Assembly (NCBI RefSeq): GCF_937616625.2
Contig: NC_065570.1
Span: 20,422,046 to 20,486,045, forward strand
DNA: 64,000 bases
Origin: Mercurialis annua
Lineage: Eukaryota; Streptophyta; Magnoliopsida; Malpighiales; Euphorbiaceae
Reading direction: 5' to 3'
The position numbers were made by a program, and so were the translations under genes. Shown one piece after another: positions 26,104-38,115 of the stretch (the first letter of the stretch is position 1; every line of letters begins with the position of its first letter). The notes beneath the pieces are model-generated. The model was not told the DNA's origin. It did not search any database and saw only the letters and a program-made list of their open reading frames with translations.

Positions 26104-28762
26104 ATGTTAATAAACGTAACAAAACAAATCCAAGCGTTACATATTTTTAGCAATTTAAGCCAAACGTTTACAAACGTAACAAAACAAATCCAAACGTTTC
26201 ACCTTTTTAACGATATAAGCCGAACATTTACAAACGTTACAAAACAAAACCAAACGTTTCACCTTTTTAGCAATTTAAGACAAACGTTTACAAATGCTAC
26301 GAAACAAATCCAAATGTTTCACCTTTTTAGCAATTTAAGTCGAACGTTTACAAAGGTTATGAAACAAAACAAAACGTTTCCCCTTTTTAGCGATTTAAGC
26401 CAAACGTTTACAAAGGTTATGAAACAAATCCAAACGTGTTACCTTTTCAGCAATTTAAGCCAAACGTTTACAAACGTTACGAAACAAATCCAAACATTTC
26501 ACCTTTTTAGAAATTTAAGCCATACATTTACACAAGTTACGAAACAAATACAAACGTTTCACATTTTTAGCGATTTAAGCCGAACGTTTACAAACGTTTA
26601 AAATGTTACGAAATAAATCCAAACGTTTCCCCTTTTTAGCAATTTAAGCCAAACATTTACAAACAATAAGAAACAAATCAAAGCATTTCAACTTTTTAGC
26701 AATTTAAGCCAAACGTTTACAAACGTTACGAAATTTCAAACGTTTCACCTTTATAGCGATTTAATCCAAACGTTACGAAACAAATCCAAACATTTCACCT
26801 TTTTGGCGATTTAAACCAAACGTTTACAAACGTTACGAAACAAATCCAAACATTTCGCCTTTTTTGCAATCTAAGCCAAACGTTTACAAACGTTACGAAA
26901 CGAATCCAAATTTTTCGTCTTTTTAGCGATTTATGCCAAACGTTTACAAATGTTACGAAACAAATACAAACGTTTCACGGTTTTAGCGATTTAAGCCAAA
27001 CGTTTACAAACGTTACGAAACAAATCCAAGCGTTTCACCTTTTTAGCAATTTAAACCAAACGTTTAAAACGTTTCCCCATTTTAGCGATTTATGCCAAAC
27101 GTTTATAATCGTTACAAAACAAATACAAACGTTTCACCTTTTTAGCGATTTATGCCAAACGTTTACAAACGTTACAAAACAAATACAAACATTTCACCTT
27201 ATTAGCGATTTAAGCCAAATGTTTACAAACGTTACGAAACAAATACAAGCGTTTCACCTTTTTAGCGATTTAAACCAAACGTTTAAAACGTTGCGAAACA
27301 AACCCAAGCGTCCAATATTTTAACCAATTTAAGCCAAATGTTTACAAACGTTACGAAACAAATCTAAACGTTTCACCTTTTTAGTGATTTAAGCCAAACC
27401 CTTACTAACGTTACAAAACAAATCCAAACGTTTCACTTTTTTAACGATTTAAGCAGAACGTTTACAGACGTTATGAAACAAAACCAAATGTTTCACCTTT
27501 TTTCCGACTTAAGCCAAATGTTTTCAAACGTTTCGGAACAAATCCAAACGTTTCATCTTTTTAGCGATTTAAGCCAAACGTTTACAAAGGTTAGGAAACA
27601 AATCCAAAAGTTTCACCTTTTTAGCGATTTAAGCCAAAGGTTTACAAACTTTACGAAACAAATCAAAATGTTTCACCTTTTTAGCGATTTATGCCGAAGA
27701 TTTACAAACTTTACGAAACAAATCCAAACGTTTCACCTTTATACCGATTTAAGCCAAACGTTTACAAAACGTTAGGAAACAAATTCAAACATTTCACCTT
27801 TTTAGCGATTTAAGCCAAACGTTTACAAAGGTTAAGAAACAAATCCAAACGTGTTACCTATCTAGCAATTTAGGCAAAACGTTTACAAACGTTACGAAAC
27901 AAATCCAAACGTTTCACCTTTTTAGTTATTTAAGCTTAACGTTTACAAAGAATATGAATCAAAACTAAATGTTTCACCTTTTTACCGATTTAAGCCAAAC
28001 GTTAACAAAGGTTACGAAACAAATCTAAACGTGTCACCTTTTTAGCAATTTAAGCCAAACGTTTACAAACGTTACGAAACAAATCCAAACGTTTCACCTA
28101 TTTAGCAATTTAAGCCATACGTTTACAAACGTTACAAAAAAAATACAAACGTTTCACATTTTTAGCGATTTAAGCCGAACGTTTACAAACGTTACGAAAC
28201 AAAACAACACGTTTAAAACGTTATGAAACAAATACAAACGTTTCACCTTTTTAGCAATTTAAGCCAAACGTTTACAAACCATAAGAAACAAATCAAAGCG
28301 TTTCACCTTATTAGCAATTTAAGCCAAACGTTTACAAACGTTAGGAAATTTCAAACGTTTCACCTTTTTACCGATTAAAGCCAAACGTTTAAAAACGTTA
28401 CGAAACAAATCCAATTTTTTTACCTTTTAAGCGATTTAAGCCAAACGTTTACAAACGTTACGAAACAAATCAAACATTTTGCCTTTTTTGCAATCTAAGC
28501 CAAACGTTTACGAATGTTACGAAAAGAATCCAAATATTTCACCTTTTTAGCGATTTATGCCAAACGTTTACAAACGTTACGAAACAAAACCAAACGTTTA
28601 AAACGTTACGAAATAAATCCAAGCGTTTCACCTTTTTGGCAATTTAAGCCAAATGTTTACAAACGCTACGTAACAAATCCAAGTGTTTCACCTTTTTAGC
28701 AATATAAGCCAAACGTTCCGAAACAAATTCAAGCGTTTAACATTTTTAGGAATTTAAGCCAA
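26104..28762 (+). repeat. Main HOR, copy 1
   Basis: 2659 bp. Defined from the variant ATGTTAATAAACGTAACAAA at 26104 to the same variant at 28763. It contains the marker monomer CCAAGCGTCCAATATTTTAA at 27304. It keeps the 17-bp TACGAAATTTCAAACG-containing stretch near 26724-26742 that copies 2 and 3 lack. Confidence 0.85.
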
Positions 28763-31404
28763 ATGTTAATAAACATAACAAAACAAATCCAAGCGTTACA
28801 CATTTTTAGCAATTTAAGCCAAACGTTTACAAACGTAACAAAACAAATCCTAACGTTTCACCTTTTTAACGATATAAGCCGAACATTTACAAACGTTACG
28901 AAACAAAACCAAACGTTTCACCTTTTTAGCAATTTAAGACAAACGTTTACAAATGCTACGAAACAAATCCAAATGTTTCACCTTTTTAGCAATTTAAGTC
29001 GAACGTTTACAAAGGTTATGAAACAAAACAAAACGTTTCACCTTTTTAGCGATTTAAGCCAAACGTTTACAAAGGTTATGAAACAAATCTAAACGTGTTA
29101 CCTTTTCAGCAATTTAAGCCAAACGTTTACAAACGTTACGAAACAAATCCAAACATTTCACCTTTTTAGAAATTTAAGCCATACATTTACAAACGTTACG
29201 AAACAAATACAAACGTTTCACATTTTTAGCGATTTAAGCCGAACGTTTACAAACGTTTAAAATGTTACGAAATAAATCCAAACGTTTCCCCTTTTTAGCA
29301 ATTTAAGCCAAACGTTTACAAACAATAAGAAACAAATCAAAGCATTTCAACTTTTTAGCAATTTAAGCCAAACGTTTACAAACGTTTCACCTATATAGCG
29401 ATTTAATCCAAACGTTACGAAATAAATCCAAACATTTCACCTTTTTGGCGATTTAAACCAAACGTTTACAAACGTTACGAAACAAATCCAAACATTTCGC
29501 CTTTTTTGCAATCTAAGCCAAACGTTTACAAACGTTACGAAACGAATCCAAATTTTTCGTCTTTTTAGCGATTTATGCCAAACGTTTACAAATGTTACGA
29601 AACAAATACAAACGTTTCACGGTATTAGCGATTTAAGCCAAACGTTTACAAACGTTATGAAACAAATCCAAGCGTTTCACCTTTTTAGCAATTTAAACCA
29701 AACGTTTAAAACGTTTCCCCTTTTTAGCGATTTATGCCAAACGTTTATAAACGTTACAAAACAAATACAAACGTTTCACCTTTTTAGCGATTTATGCCAA
29801 ACGTTTACAAACGTTACAAAACAAATGCAAACATTTCACCGTATTAGCGATTTAAGCCAAATGTTTACAAACGTTACGAAACAAATCCAAGCGTTTCACC
29901 TTTTTAGCGATTTAAACCAAACGTTTAAAACGTTGCGAAACAAATCCAAGCGTCCAATATTTTAACCAATTTAAGCCAAATGTTTACAAACGTTACGAAA
30001 CAAATCTAAACGTTTCACCTTTTTAGTGATTTAAGCCAAACCCTTACTAACGTTACAAAACAAATCCAAACGTTTCACTTTTTTAGCTATTTAAGCAGAA
30101 CGTTTACAGACGTTATGAAACAAAACCAAATGTTTCACCTTTTTTCCGACTTAAGCCAAACGTTTTCAAACGTTTCGGAACAAATCCAAACGTTTCATCT
30201 TTTTAGCGATTTAAGCCAAACGTTTACAAAGGTTAGGAAACAAATCCAAAAGTTTCACCTTTTTAGCGATTTAAGCCAAAGGTTTACAAACTTTACGAAA
30301 CAAATCAAAATGTTTCACCTTTTTAGCGATTTATGCCGAAGATTTACAAACTTTACGAAACAAATCCAAACGTTTCACCTTTTTACCGATTTAAGCCAAA
30401 CGTTTACAAAACGTTAGGAAACAAATTCAAACATTTCACCTTTTTAGCGATTTAAGCCAAACGTTTACAAAGGTTAAGAAACAAATCCAAACGTGTTACC
30501 TATCTAGCAATTTAGGCAAAACGTTTACAAACGTTACGAAACAAATCCAAACGTTTCACCTTTTTAGTTATTTAAGCTTAACGTTTACAAAGAATATGAA
30601 TCAAAACTAAATGTTTCACCTTTTTACCGATTTAAGCCGAACGTTAACAAAGGTTACGAAACAAATCTAAACGTGTCACCTTTTTAGCAATTTAAGCCAA
30701 ACGTTTACAAACGTTACGAAACAAATCCAAACGTTTCACCTATTTAGCAATTTAAGCCATACGTTTACAAACGTTACGAAAAAAATACAAACGTTTCACA
30801 TTTTTAGCGATTTAAGCCGAACGTTTACAAACGTTACGAAAAAAAACAACACGTTTAAAACGTTACGAAACAAATACAAACGTTTCACCTTTTTAGAAAT
30901 TTAAGCCAAACGTTTACAAATTATAAGAAACAAATCAAAGCGTTTCACCTTATTAGCAATTTAAGCCAAACGTTTACAAACGTTAGGAAATTTCAAACGT
31001 TTCACCTTTTTAGCGATTAAAGCCAAACGTTTACAAACGTTACGAAACAAATCCAAATTTTTTACCTTTTAAGCAATTTAAGCCAAACGTTTACAAACGT
31101 TACGAAACAAATCCAAACATTTCGCCTTTTTTGCAATCTAAGCCAAACGTTTACGAATGTTACGAAAAGATCCAAATATTTCGCCTTTTTAGCGGTTTAT
31201 GCCAAACGTTTACAAACGTTACGAAACAAAACCAAACGTTTAAAACGTTACGAAACAAATCCAAGCGTTTCACCTTTTTGGCAATTTAAGCCAAATGTTT
31301 ACAAACGCTACGTAACAAATCCAAGTGTTTCACCTTTTTAGCAATATAAGCCAAACGTTCCGAAACAAATTCAAGCATTTAATATTTTTAGGAATTTAAG
31401 CCAA
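28763..31404 (+). repeat. Main HOR, copy 2
   Basis: 2642 bp, marker monomer at 29946. It lacks the roughly 17-bp stretch after ACAAACGTT near 29385, exactly as copy 3 does. Visually near-identical to copies 3 and 4 over most of its length. Confidence 0.85.
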
Positions 31405-34034
31405 ATGTTAATAAACATAACAAAACAAATCCAAGCGTTACACATTTTTAGCAATTTAAGCCAAACGTTTACAAACGTAACAAAACAAATCCTAACGTTT
31501 CACCTTTTTAACGATATAAGCCGAACATTTACAAACGTTACGAAACAAAACCAAAAGTTTCACCTTTTTAGCAATTTAAGACAAACGTTTACAAATGCTA
31601 CGAAACAAATCCAAATGTTTCACCTTTTTAGCAATTTAAGTCGAACGTTTACAAAGGTTAAGAAACAAAACAAAACGTTTCACCTTTTTAGCGATTTAAG
31701 CCAAACGTTTACAAAGGTTATGAAACAAATCCAAACGTGTTACCTTTTCAGCAATTTAAGCCAAACATTTACAAACGTTACGAAACAAATCCAAACATTT
31801 CACCTTTTTAGAAATTTAAGCCATACATTTACAAACGTTACGAAACAAATACAAACGTTTCACATTTTTAGCGATTTAAGCCGAACGTTTACAAACGTTT
31901 AAAATGTTACGAAATAAATCCAAACGTTTCCCCTTTTTAGCAATTTAAGCCAAACGTTTACAAACAATAAGAAACAAATCAAAGCATTTAAACTTTTTAG
32001 CAATTTAAGCCAAACGTTTACAAACGTTTCACCTTTATAGCGATTTAATCCAAACGTTACGAAACAAATCCAAACATTTCACCTTTTTGGCGATTTAAAC
32101 CAAACGTTTACAAACGTTACAAAACAAATCCAAACATTTCGCCTTTTTTGCAATCTAAGCCAAACGTTTACAAACATTACGAAACGAATCCAAATTTTTC
32201 GTCTTTTTAGCGATTTATGCCAAACGTTTACAAATGTTACGAAACAAATACAAACGTTTCACGGTTTTAGCGATATAAGCCAAACGTTTATAAACGTTAC
32301 GAAACAAATCCAAGCGTTTCACCTTTTTAGCAATTTAAACCAAACGTTTAAAACGTTTTCCCTTTTTAGCGATTTATGCCAAACGTTTATAAACGTTACA
32401 AAACAAATACAAACGTTTCACCTTTTGAGCGATTTATGCCAAACGTTTACAAACGTTACAAAACAAATACAAACGTTTCACCGTATTAGCGATTTAAGCC
32501 AAATGTTTACAAATGTTACGAAACAAATCCAAGCGTTTCACCTTTTTAGCGATTTAAACCAAACGTTTAAAACGTTGCGAAACAAATCCAAGCGTCCAAT
32601 ATTTTAACCAATTTAAGCCAAATGTTTTCAAACGTTACGAAACAAATCTAAACGTTTCACCTTTTTAGTGATTTAAGCCAAACCCTTACTAACGTTACAA
32701 AACAAATCCAAACGTTTCACTTTTTTAGCGATTTAAGCAGAACGTTTACAAACGTTATGAAACAAAACCAAATGTTTCACCTTTTTTCCGACTTAAGCCA
32801 AACGTTTTCAAACGTTTCGGAACAAATCCAAACGTTTCATCTTTTTAGCGATTTAAGCCAAACGTTTACAAAGGTTAGGAAACAAATCCAAAAGTTTCAC
32901 CTTTTTAGCGATTTAAGCCAAAGGTTTACAAACTTTACGAAACAAATCAAAATGTTTCACCTTTTTAGCGATTTATGCCGAAGATTTACAAACTTTACGA
33001 AACAAATCCAAACGTTTCACCTTTTTACCGATTTAAGCCAAACGTTTACAAAACGTTAGGAAACAAATTCAAACATATCACCTTTTTAGCGAATTAAGCC
33101 AAACGTTTACAAAGGTTAAGAAACAAATCCAAACGTGTTACCTATCTAGCAATTTAGGCAAAACGTTTACAAACGTTACGAAACAAATCCAAACGTTTCA
33201 CCTTTTTAGTTATTTAAGCTTAACGTTTACAAAGAATATGAATCAAAACTAAATGTTTCACCTTTTTACCGATTTAAGCCAAACGTTAACAAAGGTTACG
33301 AAACAAATCTAAACGTGTCACCTTTTTAGCAATTTAAGCCAAACGTTTACAAACGTTACGAAACAAATCCAAACGTTTCACCTATTTAGCAATTTAAGCC
33401 ATACGTTTACAAACGTTACGAAAAAAATACAAACGTTTCACATTTTTAGCGATTTAAGCCGAACGTTTACAAACGTTACGAAACAAAACAACAAGTTTAA
33501 AACGTTATGAAACAAATACAAACGTTTCACCTTTTTAGCAATTTAAGCCAAACGTTTACAAACTATAAGAAACAAATCAAAGCGTTTCACCTTATTAGCA
33601 ATTTAAGCCAAACGTTTACAAACGTTAGGAAATTTCAAACGTTTCACCTTTTTAGCGATTAAAGCCAAACGTTTAAAAACGTTAAGAAACAAATCCAAAT
33701 TTTTTACCTTTCCAAACGTTTACAAACGTTACGAAACAAATCCAAACATTTCGCCTTTTTTGCAATCTAAGCCAAACGTTTACGAATGTTACGAAAAGAA
33801 TCCAAATATTTTGCCTTTTTAGCGATTTATGCCAAACGTTTACAAACGTTATGAAACAAAACCAAACGTTTAAAACGTTACGAAACAAATCCAAGCGTTT
33901 CACCTTTTTGGCAATTTAAGCCAAATGTTTACAAACGCTACGTAACAAATCCAAGTGTTTCATCTTTTTAGCAATATAAGCCAAACGTTCCGAAACAAAT
34001 TCAAGCATTTAACATTTTTAGGAATTTAAGCCAA
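31405..34034 (+). repeat. Main HOR, copy 3
   Basis: 2630 bp, marker monomer at 32588. It shares the roughly 17-bp deletion of copy 2 (near 32029). It has a private deletion of similar size at about 33710, where TTTTTACCTTT runs straight into CCAAACGTTTAC. Confidence 0.85.
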
Positions 34035-35220
34035 ATGTTAATAAACATAACAAAACAAATCCAAGCGTTACACATTTTTAGCAATTTAAGCCAAACGTTT
34101 ACAAACGTAACAAAACAAATCCTAACGTTTCACCTTTTTAACGATATAAGCCGAACATTTACAAACGTTACGAAACAAAACCAAACGTTTCACCTTTTTA
34201 GCAATTTAAGACAAACGTTTACAAATGCTACGAAACAAATCCAAATGTTTCACCTTTTTAGCAATTTAAGTCGAACGTTTACAAAGGTTATGAAACAAAA
34301 CAAAACGTTTCACCTTTTTAGCAATTTAAGCCAAACGTTTACAAAGGTTATGAAACAAATCCAAACGTGTTACCTTTTAAGCAATTTAAGCCAAACGTTT
34401 ACAAACGTTACGAAAAAAATCCAAACATTTCACCTTTTTAGAAATTTAAGCCATATATTTACAAACGTTACGAAACAAATACAAACGTTTCACATTTTTA
34501 GCGATTTAAGCCGAACGTTTACAAACGTTTAAAATGTTACGAAATAAATCCAAACGTTTCCCCTTTTTAGCAATTTAAGCCAAACGTTTACAAACAATAA
34601 GAAACAAATCAAAGCATTTCAACTTTTTAGCAATTTAAGCCAAACGTTTACAAACGTTACGAAATTTCAAACGTTTCACCTTTATAGCGATTTAATCCAA
34701 ACGTTACGAAACAAATCCAAACATTTCACCTTTTTGGCGATTTAAACCAAACGTTTACAAACGTTACGAAACAAATCCAAACATTTCGCCTTTTTTGCAA
34801 TCTAAGCCAAACGTTTACAAACGTTACGAAACGAATCCAAATTTTTCGTCTTTTTAGCGATTTATGCCAAACGTTTACAAATGTTGCGAAACAAATACAA
34901 ACGTTTCACGGTTTTAGCGATTTAATCCAAACGTTTACAAACGTTACGAAACAAATCCAAGCGTTTCACCTTTTTAGCAATTTAAACCAAACGTTTAAAA
35001 CGTTTCCCCTTTTTAGCGATTTATGCCAAACGTTTATAAATGTTACAAAACAAATACAAACGTTTCACCTTTTTAGCGATTTATGCCAAACGTTTACAAA
35101 CGTTACAAAACAAATACAAACATTTCACCGTATTAGCGATTTAAGCCAAATGTTTACAAACGTTACGAAACAAATCCAAGCGTTTCACCTTTTTAGCGAT
35201 TTAAACCAAACGTTTAAAAC

Positions 35221-35225
35221 GTTGC
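35221..35225 (+). repeat. Solo LTR target-site duplication, left copy
   Basis: GTTGC, identical to 38116-38120. Deleting one copy and the LTR rejoins a regular monomer (AACGTTGC | GAAACAAATCC, as at 27290 and 29935). Confidence 0.93.
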
Positions 35226-37724
35226 TGTCACGACCCATTTTCATGAATCGCGACCGGCGCTAGGGTATGGGTAATGTAGTACCGAAACCCGTAGCTAGCC
35301 TTTCATTCAACACATAAACACATAAACCTGCAGAAAACCAATGCTCGGGGCAACCGAGACTTCAGCCTTAATCTAGCAGATATAATATTCAACAGATAAT
35401 ATAACATGCTTATCCAATTCTGAGTCTAAAAATAGGCATAACATAAATAATCCGAAATAATTACATAACATGCCAGAGCAATATAACTAGTCAGACCAAT
35501 CCGACAAACAACTGTAATAATAATAAAGACGTCTAGTCAACTACTGCGGTCTAAGAATAAAATAGTTTTATAGTTCTACTAAAATAAATGGAACCTCCGA
35601 GGAAAAGTAAATGCGGAGATCACCAGACTCTCTCTAATCATAACCCTGGGAAAAATTTGGAAAACAACGGGGTCAGATATACTGAGATGAGTCTATACCA
35701 CTATTTACATTTATCAAGTGAAAACCTTTAAAACTATTTAAAACATTTAATAACGATATTACGGATAATAGTTGGAACCCTAATCCACAATTCTAAATAA
35801 TAATCATAATCCAATAGGTCTGGTCCCGAGAGCTGAGCTACACCGAGTTACCACTGACCACACTTATACCAGAGTCCCGAGAGCTGAGCTACACCGAGTT
35901 ACTCTACCTGGTCCCGAGAGCTATGCTCACACCGAGTTACCACATTTCCATATATACCTTACCCAGATCAATACCGGTGCGCACGCAGTCCTAATGATGC
36001 CCATTAGGTAGCATGTTCCAACTAGAAGCCATAATATAAAAACAGTTCGAAATATACGTACAGTATATATATTTAATATCAAAATAACAATTTACTTAAT
36101 AAAGCGGTAAATAGTAAGTACAAACTCACAGCTTGCTAGTCCACGTGAATACCGGCAAGCAACTAATCCTTGTTCGCCTCTGAAGCACGAACAGTAGACG
36201 GGTCTAGACAAATAAAATAATTATTAAAAACAGACCCTAACTCTAGAGAGTACTAGACACCACATAGGACTAGCACAAATCACACGTCGTAAATAAACAA
36301 TTCAAAGCAACACAAATATACCCAAAAGATAATAACGCCCAAACAAGATAAGTCTATTGAGTTCTCACTTTAAAATCCAATTTATAAATATTATTTAATA
36401 ACTTTAAATAATAAATAATTTCCAAATAGTGGGTTAGCCGAGTTATCACAAACTACCAAGCTAACCTCGCTTGTCGGATGACCCAAGTCTAATCCGACTC
36501 AAAACCTTTATCGAATATAAACCCGAGTTTATATTTATAAAACAATTTAACAAAATAATAATCCATTTTAAAAAGAGGAACTCAATAACTTCAATTCTAA
36601 GTAACCCAAGTTACAAATCAAAAACTTAATCATTTTAAGTTAATAAAAGTTTAGGGACTAAATCGTACTTTAACCAATTAGGGACTAAATTGTACTTTAG
36701 TCAATTTGATATCCGAAATCAAATTAATTGCTTTTCTTATAATTAAAACCAACTATAAAGTTATTAACCAAAAAAATCCACTTAATTAAGTTATAACATA
36801 AGTTTAGGGGCTAAGTTGTAATTTAGCCAACTTTTGACAAAACGACATTTGAAGGCAAATATAATTACCCGAGTAATTATATTAACTGTTTTATAGTTAT
36901 CTATCGTTTTCACTATTTAATTTATATTCAAAAATAAAGCCCAAGTTATTAGTTTCAAGTTTAACCTTAAGGATTAATTTGTTTTAAATAAAATAAAGGA
37001 GTGATTACTTTAGCAAATTGACCATCCTCTCCAATTCAAAACCAACTAATTCCCCGCTCAAGCTTCAAATCAATAATCATCACAATTGCAAACCATGATT
37101 AACTGAGTTTAAGCCTAAACAATAGTTCATCTTCAAACATAACCCATAGGGCGATACACATGAATAAAAACAGCAATAAGAAAACAGATCATGGCCATAA
37201 TACATGAGGAAGGAAAAGAGGCATCTACTGTTTGTTTAAAACGATGAATTAAAACGGTATTAACACCGATGAACAAACACGATTCAAACAAAACAAAGGT
37301 ACAATACAATTCAACCAATTCCGCTAACCCAACAATCAAAGATGTTAATAAACAATCATAAAAGAATCAAAACTTGATTCAAGAGCATCGGCAGAATATC
37401 AATAAGAAACATAATTAAGATATCACACAAATACAATGAAACGGCGGCGATTGAAACGAGGTCGATTACGTACCGTTTAGCGAAAACTGAGATAGGGAAA
37501 CGTAGGGAATTGAGTCTAGAACGTCTGAGATCAAACGGTTTTGATTTCGACCTAGAAACGAATGAGAACGACTCAAATTACGTAATGCCGTTTCAAAACA
37601 AAATCTGAAAATCAAAGGGATTATGAACACTTACTGAACAACAACTTTGGAGGATGATTACGGATTCAATACTCAGCGAAAGAACGAAAGAAAAGTGGTT
37701 AGGGCTACCTTGCAGCGTGATCTA

Positions 37725-37733
37725 GGTTTTATA
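37725..37733 (-). promoter_or_regulatory. LTR TATA-like box
   Basis: The minus strand reads CATATAAAACC, about 380 bp from the LTR start and directly downstream of the palindrome cluster. It is followed by AACC-rich leader sequence typical of plant 5' UTRs. Activity is not shown. Confidence 0.45.
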
Positions 37734-37821
37734 TGAAGAAACCGACTTAAAATAACGTAGGGAAGTGAGCCGTAAACGAGTTTGAAGTGGGCCAAACGAA
37801 AGGGTCCAAGGGAAACATTGT

Positions 37822-37939
37822 TTCTCGAACGGGAATGGCCTTGCAGGCCTGATTCTCGTTCGAGAATGGCCTGGTCTCGAACGAGACCAGGCCTGAACTT
37901 GGATTCTCGTTCGAGAATCCAAATTCTCGAACGAGAATT
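37822..37939. promoter_or_regulatory. Cluster of TCTCG-WW-CGAGA palindromes in LTR U3
   Basis: Five copies in about 120 bp: 37822-37835 (one arm imperfect), 37852-37867, 37871-37890, 37901-37920 and 37922-37939. The core is TCTCGAACGAGA or TCTCGTTCGAGA. Arms extend differently in each copy (CTGGTCTCG, GGATTCTCG, AATTCTCG), always compensated on the other side. They lie 90-210 bp upstream of the minus-strand TATA, where enhancer elements would be expected. Each copy with a TTC extension contains TTCnnGAA, a heat-shock-element half pair. Regulatory function is an inference. Confidence 0.6.
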
Positions 37940-38115
37940 CAAATAAACTTCTTTTTTTTTTTTTGATTTAAAAAATATAATTGGTTTAACCAATAAAATC
38001 ACACTCAAACCAAACAACTCGAACCAAGCCACTAATATCGAAATTACTTCAAAACGACCGGGAAAAATGTCGGAATTTAAATGTAAAAAAATGTAAAATT
38101 TTACGGGATATTACA

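Larger units (their letters stand above)
25212..35225 (+). repeat. 60-bp satellite array, segment 2 (main HOR region)
   Basis: The same monomer as segment 1, here arranged mainly in a higher-order repeat of about 2.65 kb. It starts with the right copy of the MITE TSD (25212-25220) and ends with the left TSD of the solo LTR, GTTGC (35221-35225). Confidence 0.95.
35226..38115 (-). mobile_element. Solo LTR of the LARD-like family
   Basis: 2890 bp from TGTCACGACCCATTTTCATG to TTACGGGATATTACA on the plus strand, that is TGTAATATCCCG...GTGACA on the minus strand. It has a perfect 5-bp TSD (GTTGC) and no PBS, PPT or interior. This is the classic product of unequal recombination between the two LTRs of a full element. 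On the minus strand a TATA-like TATAAAACC lies at 37725-37733, giving a U3 of about 380 bp. Three CCCGAGAGCTGAGCTACA-type units lie at about 35824, 35873 and 35913. The short open frames inside it are accidental. Confidence 0.95.

Noticed and set aside
37673..38032. 119-codon minus-strand reading frame
   Set aside because: It lies wholly in the U3 of the solo LTR, crosses the palindrome cluster, and is not conserved in element 2 or in the truncated LTR.
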